DNA of 21,387 nucleotides from Gonium pectorale (lineage: Eukaryota; Chlorophyta; Chlorophyceae; Chlamydomonadales; Volvocaceae). The notes under the pieces were generated by a model. That model was not told the DNA's origin. It ran no database searches and saw nothing but the letters and a program-made list of their open reading frames with translations. A program made the position numbers and the translations under genes. Location of the stretch: the NCBI GenBank assembly GCA_001584585.1, contig LSYV01000009.1, positions 1,011,796 to 1,033,182 on the forward strand, given 5' to 3'. This document shows, in pieces, positions 1 to 10,678 of this stretch. How positions within the stretch are numbered: the stretch's first letter is position 1; every line of letters begins with the position of its first letter.

Positions 1-26
1 CAAACCCGCCCCCCCTCGCCCCTCAC

Positions 27-931
27 CTCCAGTGTAAGCCGCCTCCGCACCGCGGAACGGCCCTGCTCTTGGGCCACGCCCTGCTCCTGATCCCCGGCCA
101 CGGCCCCTCCGGGCTCGTTCGCGGCTGCCACCGCCCGCTTGCGCGCCTTCCCAGCTCCGTGAGCCTGACCGGCCGCACCCACACCGCCGCCTGCGGCCGC
201 GGCACGTGCACCCGCAGCTGCCCGAGCACCGTGCGAAGGCCCTGGGGCCGGGCCGGCGCGCACCGTGGCCGCCGGCTCGTCGTCACCGGCCGCGCCCTCC
301 TCGGAGGCGGGGGCCTGAGTGTCCATGCGCCGTGACCGCCGTGCAGGCTCGGCAGCGTGTCCTATGCCTGCGGTGCGGCTAACCCCGGAGTGGGTGAGTG
401 AGCCGAGGGACGGCCAGGGACGCGACACTCTAAGTGTGCGTGAGGCGGGCTAGGAGAAGGCTAGGGAGGTCAAAGCCAGGGGTGGCGACCCGCAGCCCTG
501 ATGCCCGGCGCCCGCACCTGCGCTCTCTGCAACGGCCCAGGCCCGAAAGTCCTCCCACCAGAACTCCTCCGTGTCCCCGTCGTCGTAAAGTATCTGCGAA
601 TGTGGCGGTGAAGGTGGGGTTTGCGCAGATGGCTTTCGGGGCCACGGAAGGTCCATGTCGAGGTGCCGGATGGCAGGCGAGCTGCGGAGGCATATCCAGC
701 CCCTTAATCCCCCTCCTCCAGTACCTGCAAGTACGCGGTGCCGTCCTCAATAAGCACCTCTGACACCTGGCCCAAGAACCACGCAGGCGCTGAAGAGTGA
801 AGCTCTTCGGCCGTAAAGAGCTTGCAAACGCGTCTGCCTACGTATATAAGTGCGTCATCCGGAGTGGCTAGCTGCTCGGGTAGGGAGGCGTCATGGAGGA
901 TTCCGCGAGGCAGCGGGGGAGGAGGGTCCAT
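27..931 (-). CDS. Tudor-domain protein, 5' part only (PTM/DIR17-like Tudor)
   Basis: Three minus-strand exons fit in phase: 931-725, 593-518 and 367-27. The last ends at a GTGAGG donor, so the gene continues past the left edge. Introns are 131 and 150 bp, with CAG acceptors. The joined protein has a small Tudor-like beta-barrel: VGRRVCKLF, then AWFLGQV, then across the first intron YLQ-ILYDDGDTEEFWWEDF. The VGRRV / DDGD-E / W-E-D order is typical of plant and algal PTM/DIR17-type Tudor domains, which are thought to read chromatin marks. After it come an RRSRR cluster and an Ala/Gly-rich, low-complexity stretch ending RRLTLE. The start is uncertain: ATG 931 (MDPPPPLPRG) is chosen, but the frame stays open to an ATG at 1126, and a possible acceptor lies near 1000. 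The function of the missing C-terminal part is unknown. Confidence 0.7.
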
Positions 932-1299
932 AGACGGTTTCAATGGAACCGAGGCATAAACGACTACGCTAGGAACTAGTACGCAAAGCTGCCAAGGCAG
1001 AATATCACTGACGAGCGGGCAGGGGAGTACACTGACATTGTGATGCCGTGGGTTATGTATGTAAATTACGGGAGAGAAGAAGGAGGCGCAACCCACATAC
1101 GAAATCCCACCGGGGGTTTGGGTCATGCTGCGCTAGGCGTGCTGCGCAGATACGACATTGTCGGCTCGCCCCGTGGATGGATTATCATGCGTTTGCATGC
1201 AATTTCCCATGTGCTGTCGACTCAGCTCACTCACAGAATAGGATTTCGGCTAGCGAAATTTGAAGGTTTAAGCTGATTTCCACCTAAACTCGGCCGCAC
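932..1299. promoter_or_regulatory. divergent intergenic region between two Tudor-domain genes
   Basis: This 368-bp interval separates the starts of the minus-strand Tudor gene and the plus-strand Tudor-SMC6 gene, so it should hold both promoters. It is visibly more AT-rich than the exons, for example around 1185-1290. No clear TATA box or known element was recognised. A TATATAAG-like string near 843-850 lies inside the minus-strand coding exon and is read there as Ile-Tyr-Val codons. If the left gene really starts at ATG 1126, the shared region shrinks to about 170 bp. Confidence 0.4.
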
Positions 1300-2631
1300 A
1301 TGCTCACCACAATCAAACCAGGAAGTACAAGAGAGGGCAAACAGTTTGTCGGTCGGAGCGTGCGCAAGCAGTTTGCTGTCGGAGGCAAGAGGAGATACTT
1401 CAGCGGCAAGGTCACAAACTGCCTATTGTTCGACGGCGAAGTCTGCTACCGCATAAGTGAGGCGACGGGGCTTCACACCTTCTGACAGCCAGCAGGGCCA
1501 ATGTCGCGACTGCCGGGCCCAATCTTGAGCTGCGGCAGCGCTGTTGACACGCAGATCCATGTGCCATGCGGCGCGCTTAATACTTTGGTTGCTGTCAAAT
1601 TGTCCCGCCAATTTCGTCCTCCGCTCCCTCCGCCCCTAATCTGCTCCGCAGAGTATGAGGACAGTGACAGCGAGGACATAGTTTGGGAGGACCTGGAGAA
1701 GATACTCGTCGGCGACTCAGACGACACGCCTCGCGCCGTGCCCAAGCCCTCAGGTACGTGGCAGCAGGACCTTGCCATTAAACCGCAATGATGGAGGCCA
1801 AGGTGCTGGTGCCGCAGGAATGGCTCTCGGAGACGCAACAAACCGCCATGCAAGCGCTCGGGGTACGTCACGTCGGCGCACCCGCCAGCCCTCCTGCCAT
1901 GCATCCTGGCCCATTCCTTCAATGTGGGGATAACTTGATGCGCAGGCGCAGCCACTGATGCCGGGGCAGACGCCAAGCGGCCGCGACGCACCCCGGCTGC
2001 GGGCGCAACTCCAGCGACGGCCACCACTGCGACTGCAGGTCAGACACCATGCGCACCATAGCAGTCCGGGACCCCGTTCCTGACGTCGTCTTGCAGTCCC
2101 AGCCACGCACAGCTCCCGGGCTTATGCCACGCAAGCCTGTCGGTGTGCCGCACGCGCACTTCCCTGCCTGCACACTAAACGCTTTCCCGTGTTCCTTTTC
2201 GGTACGCTGTCTCAGCACAAGCAAACCCCGCGGGCGCTGCCGGCCTGGCCACACCGGCGGCAGCTTGGGAGGACGGCCTGCAGCCTTCGGGTCACGGCAC
2301 CCACTCAGAAAAGCGACGGCGACGCGCGCAGGGGCGAGACGCAAGCGTGGGAGGGCCGCATGACGACGGTGGTGGCTCGATGGCCGCCAGGGGGTCGGGG
2401 CGGTCTCGGCGGGCTGGGCGCTCGCAGCAGCGTGAGGTGCAGCCAATGGAGGAGGACGAAGAGGAGGAGGATTCAGACGGGGAGGATGAGGAGGAAGCGG
2501 ACGAAGGCGAACAGGAGCAGCAGCAGCAGCCGGCACCGGAGGAGTTGGAGCAGGGGCAAGAGGAGGAGATAGAGCGGCCAGCGAAGCGACGATCCAAGGC
2601 GGAGAGGGCCGAGGACATAATCAACGGTCAG
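1300..2631 (+). other. Tudor domain plus acidic linker exons preceding the SMC6 ATPase core
   Basis: Exon 1 encodes FVGRSVRKQF and YFSGKVTN. The GTGAGG donor at 1457 splices to 1652 to give CYRI-KYEDSDSEDIVWEDL, a complete PTM/DIR17-like Tudor core. ATG 1300 is the only start in its frame after a stop at 1285. Exons 2 to 4 are all phase 1 and carry a basic KRPRR motif. Exon 5 (2216-2631) adds KRRRR and a Glu/Asp/Gln-rich stretch, and ends in phase 0 exactly where the SMC6 core exon at 2824 begins. The segment adds 271 residues. I see no in-frame stop that would close a separate Tudor gene. It could still be a separate gene with an unseen 3' exon, so confidence in the fusion is moderate. Confidence 0.6.
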
Positions 2632-5600
2632 GTGGGCGCCCGGCTTGCGGTCCAAACAGTGCGCTGAACGACCGACCAGCAGTACGGGGAGGCCGGCCTG
2701 GTTTTCTGCATCGTCAATGCTTGCTGCTTGTCAGAGGGCCTTTCATGTTCGCTTTAATGCGGTCCGCTGCTTCCAGTCCCATCCCACGCCAAGCGCTCCT
2801 TACCTGAGCACCCTGGTCCTTAGGGCGTTATGGACGACGAGGCCATGTCCTTCATCGCCCGGGAGCGCGAGGGCGCCGCCGGGCACATCGCGCGGGTCCA
2901 CCTGGAGAACTTCATGTGCCACCGCCACTTCGAGGTCGACATGGGGAACCACGTGACCCTCATCAGCGGCCAGAACGGCAGCGGCAAGAGCGCCATCATG
3001 CAGGCGCTGATGCTCTGTCTGGGCCTCACGGCGCGCAACACGGGCCGCGGCGCCAACGCCACCAGCTTCATCCGCACGGGCGCGAACGACGCCAAGGTCC
3101 AGGTCACGATCTGGAACACCGGTGTGGAGGCCTTCAGGCCGGACGTGTGAGTTGGAAGTCGCTGTTCGAAAGCCAAACAGCAAGCAGCACACGTCATTAT
3201 CATCATGGCGTTCTCCCCGTCTCTACTTTTCGGTACTTGCGTAAATGTGTTGTGATGTTAACCTAGTTCCCTGTTTTCTTCTTCACTTCCGATTAGGTTT
3301 GGCAACCGGATCACTGTAGAGCGCGTGCTGCGGGCCAGCGGCGCCTCGTCGTACGCGCTGTACGACTACCGCATGCGCAAGGCGCAGCTCGACAAGGGCC
3401 AGAGCCCGCGCGAGGTGCTCAACCAGGTGCTGGAGCACTTCTCCATCGACGCTACCAACCCGGTCACCGTCATCACGCAGGACCTGGCGCGGAACTTCCT
3501 GGCAGGTAAATCTGCGTTCTTGGGAGGAGGTGCCATGCAAGCGGACAGATGGACAGGTCTGCAGAGCATGCTGGCAAGGAAACCCAGCTGTACGGTTTCG
3601 GGTCAGTAGTGGCATGGACCATTCAGGGTGCACCAGGTACCATGCCTGTCCTGGTCAATCTGTGCGGTTTGTAGCTGTGATGAATGGTCTCTGCTCCGCC
3701 TGACGCACTTGTGCCGCAGCCTCCAAGGATGACGCCAAGATCAAGTACAATATGTTCGTTGAGGGCACCCTGCTTGAAAAGACTCAGGTGGGACGCTGCA
3801 CGAGCTGTCACTTTTGCCCTCCGGTCTTGGTCTTGCAGTACTAACCTGAAGCACGACATGCGTGTGTCACCCTCTGTGCGCCCGTTAGGAAGCCCGTTTG
3901 AACGCTCCGTCTGCAAACCTGTTCTTGTGACGGACTCTCTCGTCAATCCGCAGGACTCGCTGAAGGACAGCAACTGCTATCTGACGCAGCAGCGCAAGAA
4001 TCTTGAGATCTGCGGTACGGAGCTGCAGGCGGAGCGGCAGAAGCAGAATCAGCTGAAGCAGCAGCTGGATCAGCTAAGGAGCGCGGATAAGTGAGCAGGG
4101 CATCCATAACTGGCTAAGGCCGTAGCTCATGGATGAGGCTGTTATGAAACACCATACTGCAGCCAGTGTTGCGAGTGTCCTCTGCAAGTGCATACCTGTT
4201 TACGATTCCTCATCTTTGCGCACCAGGATGCCTGCGATAGCCGTAAGTCCCCGGCAATGCGAATGCGCAGGTTCCTGGCCGAGCGGGACATCTACGAGAA
4301 GGCCGTGGTGTGGCGGGCTGTGCAGCACATGGAGGAGAACCTGGCAGCGGCCGCGGCAGCAGCACAGACCCGTGGGCCGGAGCTTGTGGCGCTGTACGAA
4401 CGCTACCTGCAGTCGCTGACGGGCGCCAAGCAGGCCCTTCTGGATCGCAAAAGCGAACTTGTGGGTGTCTCTCTGTGCACCCGAGGCATCTGGTTTATCA
4501 ATCTAATGATCCCCGGACCGACTCGAATTGGGACTGTGCACGCCCACATGTGCGCTAAGGGGGCACTTGAGCGTATGTATGCACTGACTCTGACTCGCAG
4601 GACGAGGAGCACAAGCGACATGACGATGTTGTCAACAACCACACGGCCCACGTCAACGCCCTCCTCAAGGCCGGGAGGGAAGCGCGCACTGCGGTGGACA
4701 GGGCCGAGCGCCAGAAGGCGGCCCTGGAACGTAACCTCGACCAAATGAGAAGGGACAAAGCGGTGAGAGGGCTACGTCTGTATGGGCTTGCTGGACAGGA
4801 TGTGCGGCTTCCGCCTATAGCCTAGCTAGGTGATCGTGAGGTTTGAGTCCAGTTTCGCCGGCAGGGTGTGATGCTGACTTGGCAACGCGGCACCCTGCGT
4901 AGGAGCTGGACACGCAGCTGGAGAAGGAGAGCAGCGAGAAGACGGCGGAGGCCCGCCAGCGCGTGGAGGAACACCAGCGGCAGGTGCGCCACGGTTGCTC
5001 CGCGTTTGCATTTGTCTTTTGTACACGCTGCCGTGGTCAAACACGTGCTTGCAGCCTGCTCGCCGCGTCCAAGTCCCCATACACGCAGTGCGTACTGACC
5101 GGCCGTGCCACCCTGCTTGCGCATTCTCCTTGCCTAGGTGACGGAGAAGCAGGCGGAGCTCCAGCGCGCGTCGGGGGCTGCAACGGCGGCCCAGCAGGCG
5201 TATGAGTGAGTCTTTGTCCTACTGGCTACTGCCGATCCTCTTTCAGTCTCCTCCGCATTTTCCGTGCGGGGTCCACAGCAGTTGCACCCTGCTTTGGCAC
5301 GTGCTGATGTCATACGCACGTCTCCCATGCAGGGCTGCGCAAGCCGAGGTTGAAAACATGGTCAAGCAAGAGCAGGCTGCCCGCTACAACCTGCTGGAAA
5401 CGCGCAATACGGTGAGGGGCTACCTGCATCGTCATTTTGCTCGGTGCCGTGACGCCTGAGGATGGTACTTGCCTGTGTGCGTCCATGGCAAGAATCTACC
5501 GGTATGCATTGCTTACGCTGTATTATACCTGGCTCACTTGTAGCTGGTCAGCACGCAAACAAGGCTCCAACAGCTGACGGCGGGCAATGGTGGCCGGCTG

Positions 5601-8600
5601 GAGCTTTTCGGCGCGGGAGCCATCGACCGCCTAATCAGGCAGCATATCCGGTCCTTCCGGCAGAAGCCCATCGGGCCCATCGGCATGCTCATCACCGTCA
5701 CGGACCAGAAGTACGTGCATGTCCTAACAAGGCAGCACCGCTGCGTCCAACCTCCCTTACCACATGCAGGCTATGTGCTATGCTTGGCAGCATCACTGCG
5801 CTGCACCTCCCTTCCCACGTGGTTACTACGTCCTATGCGTGTCTGTCCGTCCAGCGGTCCCGACTGCTCACGCCCCAAGGCGTCAGCACCAATCCGCATG
5901 TTTCAAATCCTGCCGTACGCCAGGTGGCTGCTAACCGCCGAGGTGGCGTTGGGAGGCGCGCTGCGGGACTACCTGGTGAGCTGCTACGAGGACGCGGCCC
6001 TGCTGCGCCAGCTCATGCAACAGGCCAACTACCAGCGGGCCTCCGTCGTCATCACCAACTTCATGGCGCCGCCCCACGTGGTGCCCGAGGCGCGCCGCCC
6101 CGCCAACGGCTACATGCCGCTGATGGACGTGCTGCGCGTCCAGGACCCGTTGGCGTGCGACCCCGTCCTCAACTACCTCATCGACAAGTATGGCGGGTCC
6201 GGGAACGTGCTTCCAGCGCTGCATGAAACGGTGTTACCAGTGTAGCAAGTACACGCCGGAAGCTTTGCTGCTGTTTTTTGCTGTGTTGCTGCCCGCAAGC
6301 CGTGACTTGGCCTCTGCCGCTCTCAGGTTCCATATCGAGGGCACCGCGCTCACGGAGAACCCCACCCAGGGCCGCAACGTGGTCTACCAGGGCGCGGCCG
6401 GGCCGCACATCACGTCGGCTATGGACCGTGGGGGCGACCTGTACCGGTGCAACAAGGGGACGAAGTGGATCGAGAGGAACCACAGAACGTCAGTCCTGGT
6501 GGTCTGGGTCCTTGCCGTAGTAATCGCCACGCATAATTGCAGCATGCCACGAGCCTGCGTTGAACCCTTCCATGTTTTATTGTCGCTAGCTTGTGCCCTT
6601 CCCGGCCGTAGGTATCGAGCTGCAACATACCTTTTTCCTCTGTCCCTCTTTGTGCAGGAAGCCCAACCAGGTCCGCCTCGCGGCGGATATGTCCACCTTT
6701 ATAGCGGCGCAACGGGACGAGGTTGAGCGGCTGGAGGCGCTGCTCGGCTCGCACCAGGAGGACGTCGCGGCCATCATGCAGCGGCTGCAGGAAGCGCAGG
6801 CGCGGCAGCAGGAGTGCTACCACGCCCAGCGGGCGGCACAGTATCTCAAGGTACGCTGTCGTGGACACAGCAGGCGGGGAACTGCACTGGGCCTATCAGC
6901 AGCCCAGTGGGCCCACGTTGCTGTGTACTTGACCGCAGATGCGCCTGAGTACCGAGCTGAACCGGCTGGCGGCCTCGGCACCCGAGATGCCGCACATGGA
7001 GGAGGACGAGGAGGCCAGCATCGTGCTGTCGCAGCTGTCGACGCTGCATGGAGAGATGGCGAGTTCGCAGGTCGAGCTGCAGAACGCGACCGAGGCGTAC
7101 AACATCGCCGTGCAGGTGCGCAGCAGACGGCAGACGGCGACCTCTGCGTGTGACGTTGGAGCTGTCGGAATGTGGTGCGAGTGGAAGGTGCCTTCTACTT
7201 CGATGCACTGTAGCACATGGGTATCCCGGTATCCCGGATGTTCTGTTAAACTGCAAAGCCGGTGTCGGATTTCAACCTCAGGCGCAAGCCCAAGCGCAAG
7301 AGCAGATCAACGCCGAGAAGGCGCGGATGGAGGAGTACATTAGCAACGGACAGAAGGTGCGCAATGCGATGGGGGACGTGGAGCTGGAGCTCGGCACCCT
7401 GCGCGGCATCGCCAGCGAGATGCAGAGCAGGCTTCACACTTGCAAGATGCACCTGGAGAAGCTGCAACGCGGCGTGGAGGCAGCGGAGGAGAAGCTGCGG
7501 CAGGCTCTGGCTGCGGCTGAGGAGGTGCGCGGGCTGTAGCGGGATGGTCGGCCTTCGCATGACATGTTTGGTGATCGGAGCCCTTCTTGAGCTGCTGTTG
7601 GTGTTCAGAACCGGTGCAACATGTTGACCGCTGGCGGTTTTGGCCACGTGATGTTCTGTCCGCAGGTGTGCAGTCGGGAGGAAGGCCAGCAGGCCCTGGC
7701 GGCCGCCGAGGAGCTGGTGCGGCCGATTGTTGCGAAGAAGCTCGAGAAGCAGCGGAAGACCCAGCCCACGACGCAGCTGACAGAGGAGCAGCAGCGCACC
7801 CTGCTCGAGAAGACCGTGAGGACCAACATGACGCATGTGGTAAGAAAAAGTTGTTACGTGCTCGAGCTTCTTCGGGCTTCTGCTTTTTCTCCTATCTATA
7901 CACCATGGCAACTACCGTATGTACGGCAACGCAATATGCATCACCGCGAACGGTGAGCTGCCATGACGGGCTCGCTATGAGGTTCTTAAGGTAGCCCCAC
8001 ACACCCACATCCACCAGGGCCTGGACGCTTTCCGCGAGAACAACAACCGGCACATTGCGAAGATCATGGCGGACGCGGGCTGCAAGGACAAAGACCCGGA
8101 GGATATGGAGCGGGAGCTGGCCGTGGTGACCCGCAAGGCGAGCCGCGCATTGATGACCCACGGGTCATTTGCACGCCTCCCAAACGACAACTACTTAGGA
8201 ACAACATGCCAAGGCAGCATGTTTGTGTTGCTCGCGCGTCTCCACATACAAGCTGCAAACGAGGCCGTGGAAGGGCAGCGTGCGGCATGCCTTGCAAAAC
8301 TTTATAATCTCACCGACATGCACGGTTACCCTCCCGCATGTGTGCGCCTCCCCTCTCGGTGTACGGCACAGATGGAGCACGCGCTTGCCCGGTACCGGCG
8401 CGCGGAGCGGCTGGCGGTGCACTTCCAGGCCATCCAGGACAAGCAGGTCCGCAACTTTGAGCGCCTGCGCAGCCAGACGGAGCGCATCACGGAGAGCAAG
8501 TTCCGCAAGTACATGCACCGCAGGGACCACGTCGGCAAGCTGGTGTGGAACCACGCGGACCGCACGCTGCGCGTCTTCGTCAAGCCCCGCGGCCGCCTGG

Positions 8601-9388
8601 ACCCCAACGCGCAGGCCGTGGAGGACCTCAAGCAGCTGTCGGGTGCGCAGGGAGCGGCCTGATGCTATGCAGTGGGGGCAGAGCATGGTCCCCAAGACAG
8701 TGGCGTACCCTGCATACCGTACGTAGCTGGTCGCCATCTGCCCACCACTATCGGGCCGAGTGTGTCACTGAGTGCATTACCCAGCATCTGGTGGAGTGTG
8801 TTAACAACGCCGAAGCTGGCTAACCAGTCCGGGCCCTGACCCACGCGCCACACCCATGCCAGGTGGCGAGCGGTCGTACACTACCATCTCGCTGCTGCTG
8901 GCCGTCGGCGCCAGCACGGAGAGCCCCTTCCGCTGCATGGACGAGTTTGACGGTGAGCCCACGTGTGCATTGGAGGCGGAGGAGCCTGCCGCCTCCGTCG
9001 CCCCCGCAAGTCACTGGCCTGCCTGCCGTCGTTGCCGGCTACTGAGTTTTGATACTCTGAAGCGAAATGCCTGGGCAGGCAATTGTGCAAGAGGCATGTC
9101 CCAACCATTAACCTGCGACAAAACCCCGCCCCGCCCCCCACCCGCCCGCGCCCGCCACTTTGCCCAGTGTTCATGGACTCGATCAACCGGCGCGTGGCCA
9201 CCGAGACGCTCCTGGAGTTTGCGTACGAGAACTCGGGCTTCCAATACATCTTCCTCACGCCGCAGGACCTGCAGGCCGTCCGTGACGCGCGCGAGAACGT
9301 GCAGCGCCGCTACAAGGTGCAGCTGCCGGCCGCCTTCCTGAAGACCGTGCCCATGCGGGCAGCGCGCCCCAACGATGCGCAGGGCTGA
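1300..9388 (+). CDS. SMC6: SMC6, structural maintenance of chromosomes protein 6, with predicted N-terminal Tudor domain
   Basis: SMC6 pairs with SMC5 in the nuclear SMC5/6 complex, a DNA-entrapping ATPase used in recombination repair and replication-stress tolerance. Exons: 1300-1456, 1652-1753, 1818-1862, 1946-2038, 2216-2631, 2824-3146, 3297-3505, 3720-3787, 3954-4090, 4271-4460, 4601-4762, 4903-4983, 5138-5205, 5333-5411, 5544-5710, 5924-6187, 6327-6488, 6658-6850, 6939-7115, 7282-7524, 7666-7839, 8018-8137, 8372-8642, 8863-8952, 9168-9388. All phases agree, giving 1403 residues. Visible parts: Tudor (about 15-75), acidic linker (about 205-250), HIARVHLENFMCH then Walker A GQNGSGKSA (about 320), coiled coil, hinge (about 711-908, KPIGPIGMLITV), second coiled coil, signature LSGGERS (about 1299), Walker B CMDEFD (about 1326), and FLTPQDL near the end. 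The canonical SMC6 part (2824 onward, 1132 residues) is of normal length. ATG 2380 or 2830 are alternative starts. The SMC6 identity is secure; joining the first exons is inference. Confidence 0.9.
8138..8371 (+). other. GC-AG intron of SMC6, three-divisible and stop-free (possible exitron)
   Basis: The exon ending at 8137 (CGC AAG) is followed by GCGAGC, which matches the preferred GTGAGC donor except for C at position +2. The acceptor is CACAG at 8367-8371, and both sides are phase 0. The interval is 234 bp, equal to 78 codons, with no stop in the SMC6 frame, so keeping it would insert 78 residues without breaking the protein. Removing it gives the expected head-proximal helix leading to MEHALARYRRAERL. 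A weaker GT donor (GTGACC) at 8126, also phase 0, is an alternative. Confidence 0.6.
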
Positions 9389-9702
9389 GCGTGGCGATGG
9401 GGGCGCCAGCCAGCCGCCGGGGCGAGGGCAATCGCGGCGGCAGGGCGATCGACGTGGCCGATTGACCAAGCTCTCTTGGATGAACGGTGCAGCGGCGGGC
9501 AGTGCTGTTGAATAGTACTATCTGGGATTTGAGGCCTGCCATTGCAGCCTCCAGTACAGTGTCCGAAGAGGCTTTCGGGCATGCGTCTCAGCAACGGTCC
9601 GTACGGCAGCCAAGCCGTAATACTTGTCATCATTTGGCGACTGCAAGGGCTGGCACCTTGCAGTCTGGGCCACTGTTAACGCGGAGAGGATGGCACCGGG
9701 GA
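9181..9702 (+). repeat. tandem duplication unit, copy 1 (last SMC6 exon and 3' flank)
   Basis: This is the intact copy: the final SMC6 exon from GATCAACCGG onward, its stop at 9386-9388, and about 310 bp of 3' flank. The same order of sequence recurs from 9917 to about 10455. Shared downstream landmarks include GATCGACGTGGCCG, GGATGAACGGTGCAGCGG and GCCATTGCAGCCTCCAGTA. No TGTAA polyadenylation signal, the usual one in volvocine algae, was seen in the flank. Confidence 0.9.
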
Positions 9703-9710
9703 TTTGCGGC

Positions 9711-9916
9711 ATGTAGCTGTACGAATATCGTGCAATGTGCATACAGATCACATTCGAGTTGCAGTGCATGTAGCCGCAGGGTAACTAGGATTGGCGCGTG
9801 TATCGATTCGGGCTGTCGGGCTGGGTGAAAGGCTGCTCAAACCCGGAGTTTGCCAATGGTCCCTGGCTGATACATCTATGGTCGTAGTGTGGCGGACGCA
9901 CAATGCGTGACGGTTT
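9711..9916 (+). repeat. dispersed repeat, copy R1 (206 bp)
   Basis: This stretch aligns without gaps by eye to 13175-13380, in the same orientation, with about four in five bases identical. It begins ATGTAGCTGTACGAAT and ends GGTTT. It sits exactly between the two copies of the duplicated SMC6 3' end. No terminal inverted repeats, poly-A tail or coding potential were seen. Its nature, a short non-autonomous element or part of a larger duplicated block, is not known. Confidence 0.85.
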
Positions 9917-10120
9917 GATCAACCGGCGCGTGGCCACCGAGACGCTCCTGGAGTTTGCGTACGATAACGCTACAGAAGATCTTCCTCGCGCCGCAGGACC
10001 TGCAGGCCGTCCGTGACGCGCGCGAGAACGTGCAGCGCCGCTACAAGGTGCAGCTGCCGGCCACCTTCCTGAAGACCGTGCCCATGCGGGCAGTGCGCCC
10101 CAACGAGGCGCAGGGCTGAG
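9917..10120 (+). pseudogene. duplicated last exon of SMC6, frameshifted
   Basis: This fragment matches 9181-9388 almost base for base, starting at GATCAACCGG and ending at the equivalent TGA. Near 9963-9985 the copy has lost five bases relative to the parent (28 versus 33 between TACGA and CTTCCTC), which breaks the frame. Beyond the gap the parental frame resumes, with a few replacements: Ala to Thr, Ala to Val and Asp to Glu. It lacks the upstream SMC6 exons and the acceptor. It is a genomic tandem copy rather than a retrocopy, because the non-transcribed or UTR flank is copied too. Confidence 0.88.
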
Positions 10121-10455
10121 CGTGGCAATGGGGGCGCCAGCCAGCAGCCGGGGCGAGGGCAAAGCCTGGCGGCAGGGCGATCGACGTGGCCGTTTGACCA
10201 AGCTGTCTTGGATGAACGGTGCAGCGGCGGGCAGTGGTGCTGTTAAGTACTATCTATTAGCTAGGATTTGAGGGCTGCCATTGCAGCCTCCAGTAGAGTG
10301 TTCGAAGAGGCTCTCGGGCATGCATAAAGCATCGCACTCGGCAACAGTCCGCATGGCAGCCAAGGCGCAATACTTCATCATCGTTTGGCAACCCTAAAGG
10401 CGGCCACCTTGCAATCTGGGCCTGTTAACGAGGGGAGGATGGCAACGGGGATATC
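10121..10455 (+). repeat. tandem duplication unit, copy 2 (3' flank)
   Basis: This is the continuation of the duplicated unit beyond the pseudo-exon, similar to 9389-9702 with scattered substitutions and small insertions, such as extra bases near 10250-10262 and 10325-10335. The similarity ends around GGCAACGGGGAT at about 10443-10454. Confidence 0.85.
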
Positions 10456-10678
10456 ACCCGCCTGCTTGGCGCGGTGCGCCGCCTGCTCATCCAGTTGGGT
10501 TCACCGGTGAACCTGACGGTTCCAATCGATACCCAAGGGGTTCCCGCGCTCCCCTTCCCTCTCTCCCCCCCCAGCCCGGCAACTTTGGGAGTTGCCCTAC
10601 AGCACCGTGCGGCGGCGGCGGTGGCCGGGGGCGGGCCCCGAAAGTGGGGGGTCTCTCACGCCCGGCCACGGGGCTGGG
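10456..10678. other. intergenic, no gene seen
   Basis: The stretch holds a perfect 12-bp palindrome, TTCACCGGTGAA, at 10500-10511, a pyrimidine run at about 10550-10573, and a CGG-rich segment at about 10610-10640. No coding exon or RNA gene was recognised. Confidence 0.4.

Noticed and set aside
838..852. TATATAAG as a TATA box
   Set aside because: It lies inside the Tudor coding exon on the minus strand and is explained by Leu-Ile-Tyr-Val codons.
5462..6226. 254-codon plus-strand open frame
   Set aside because: It overlaps the SMC6 hinge exons 5544-5710 and 5924-6187 in the wrong frame; the hinge frame is clearly conserved.
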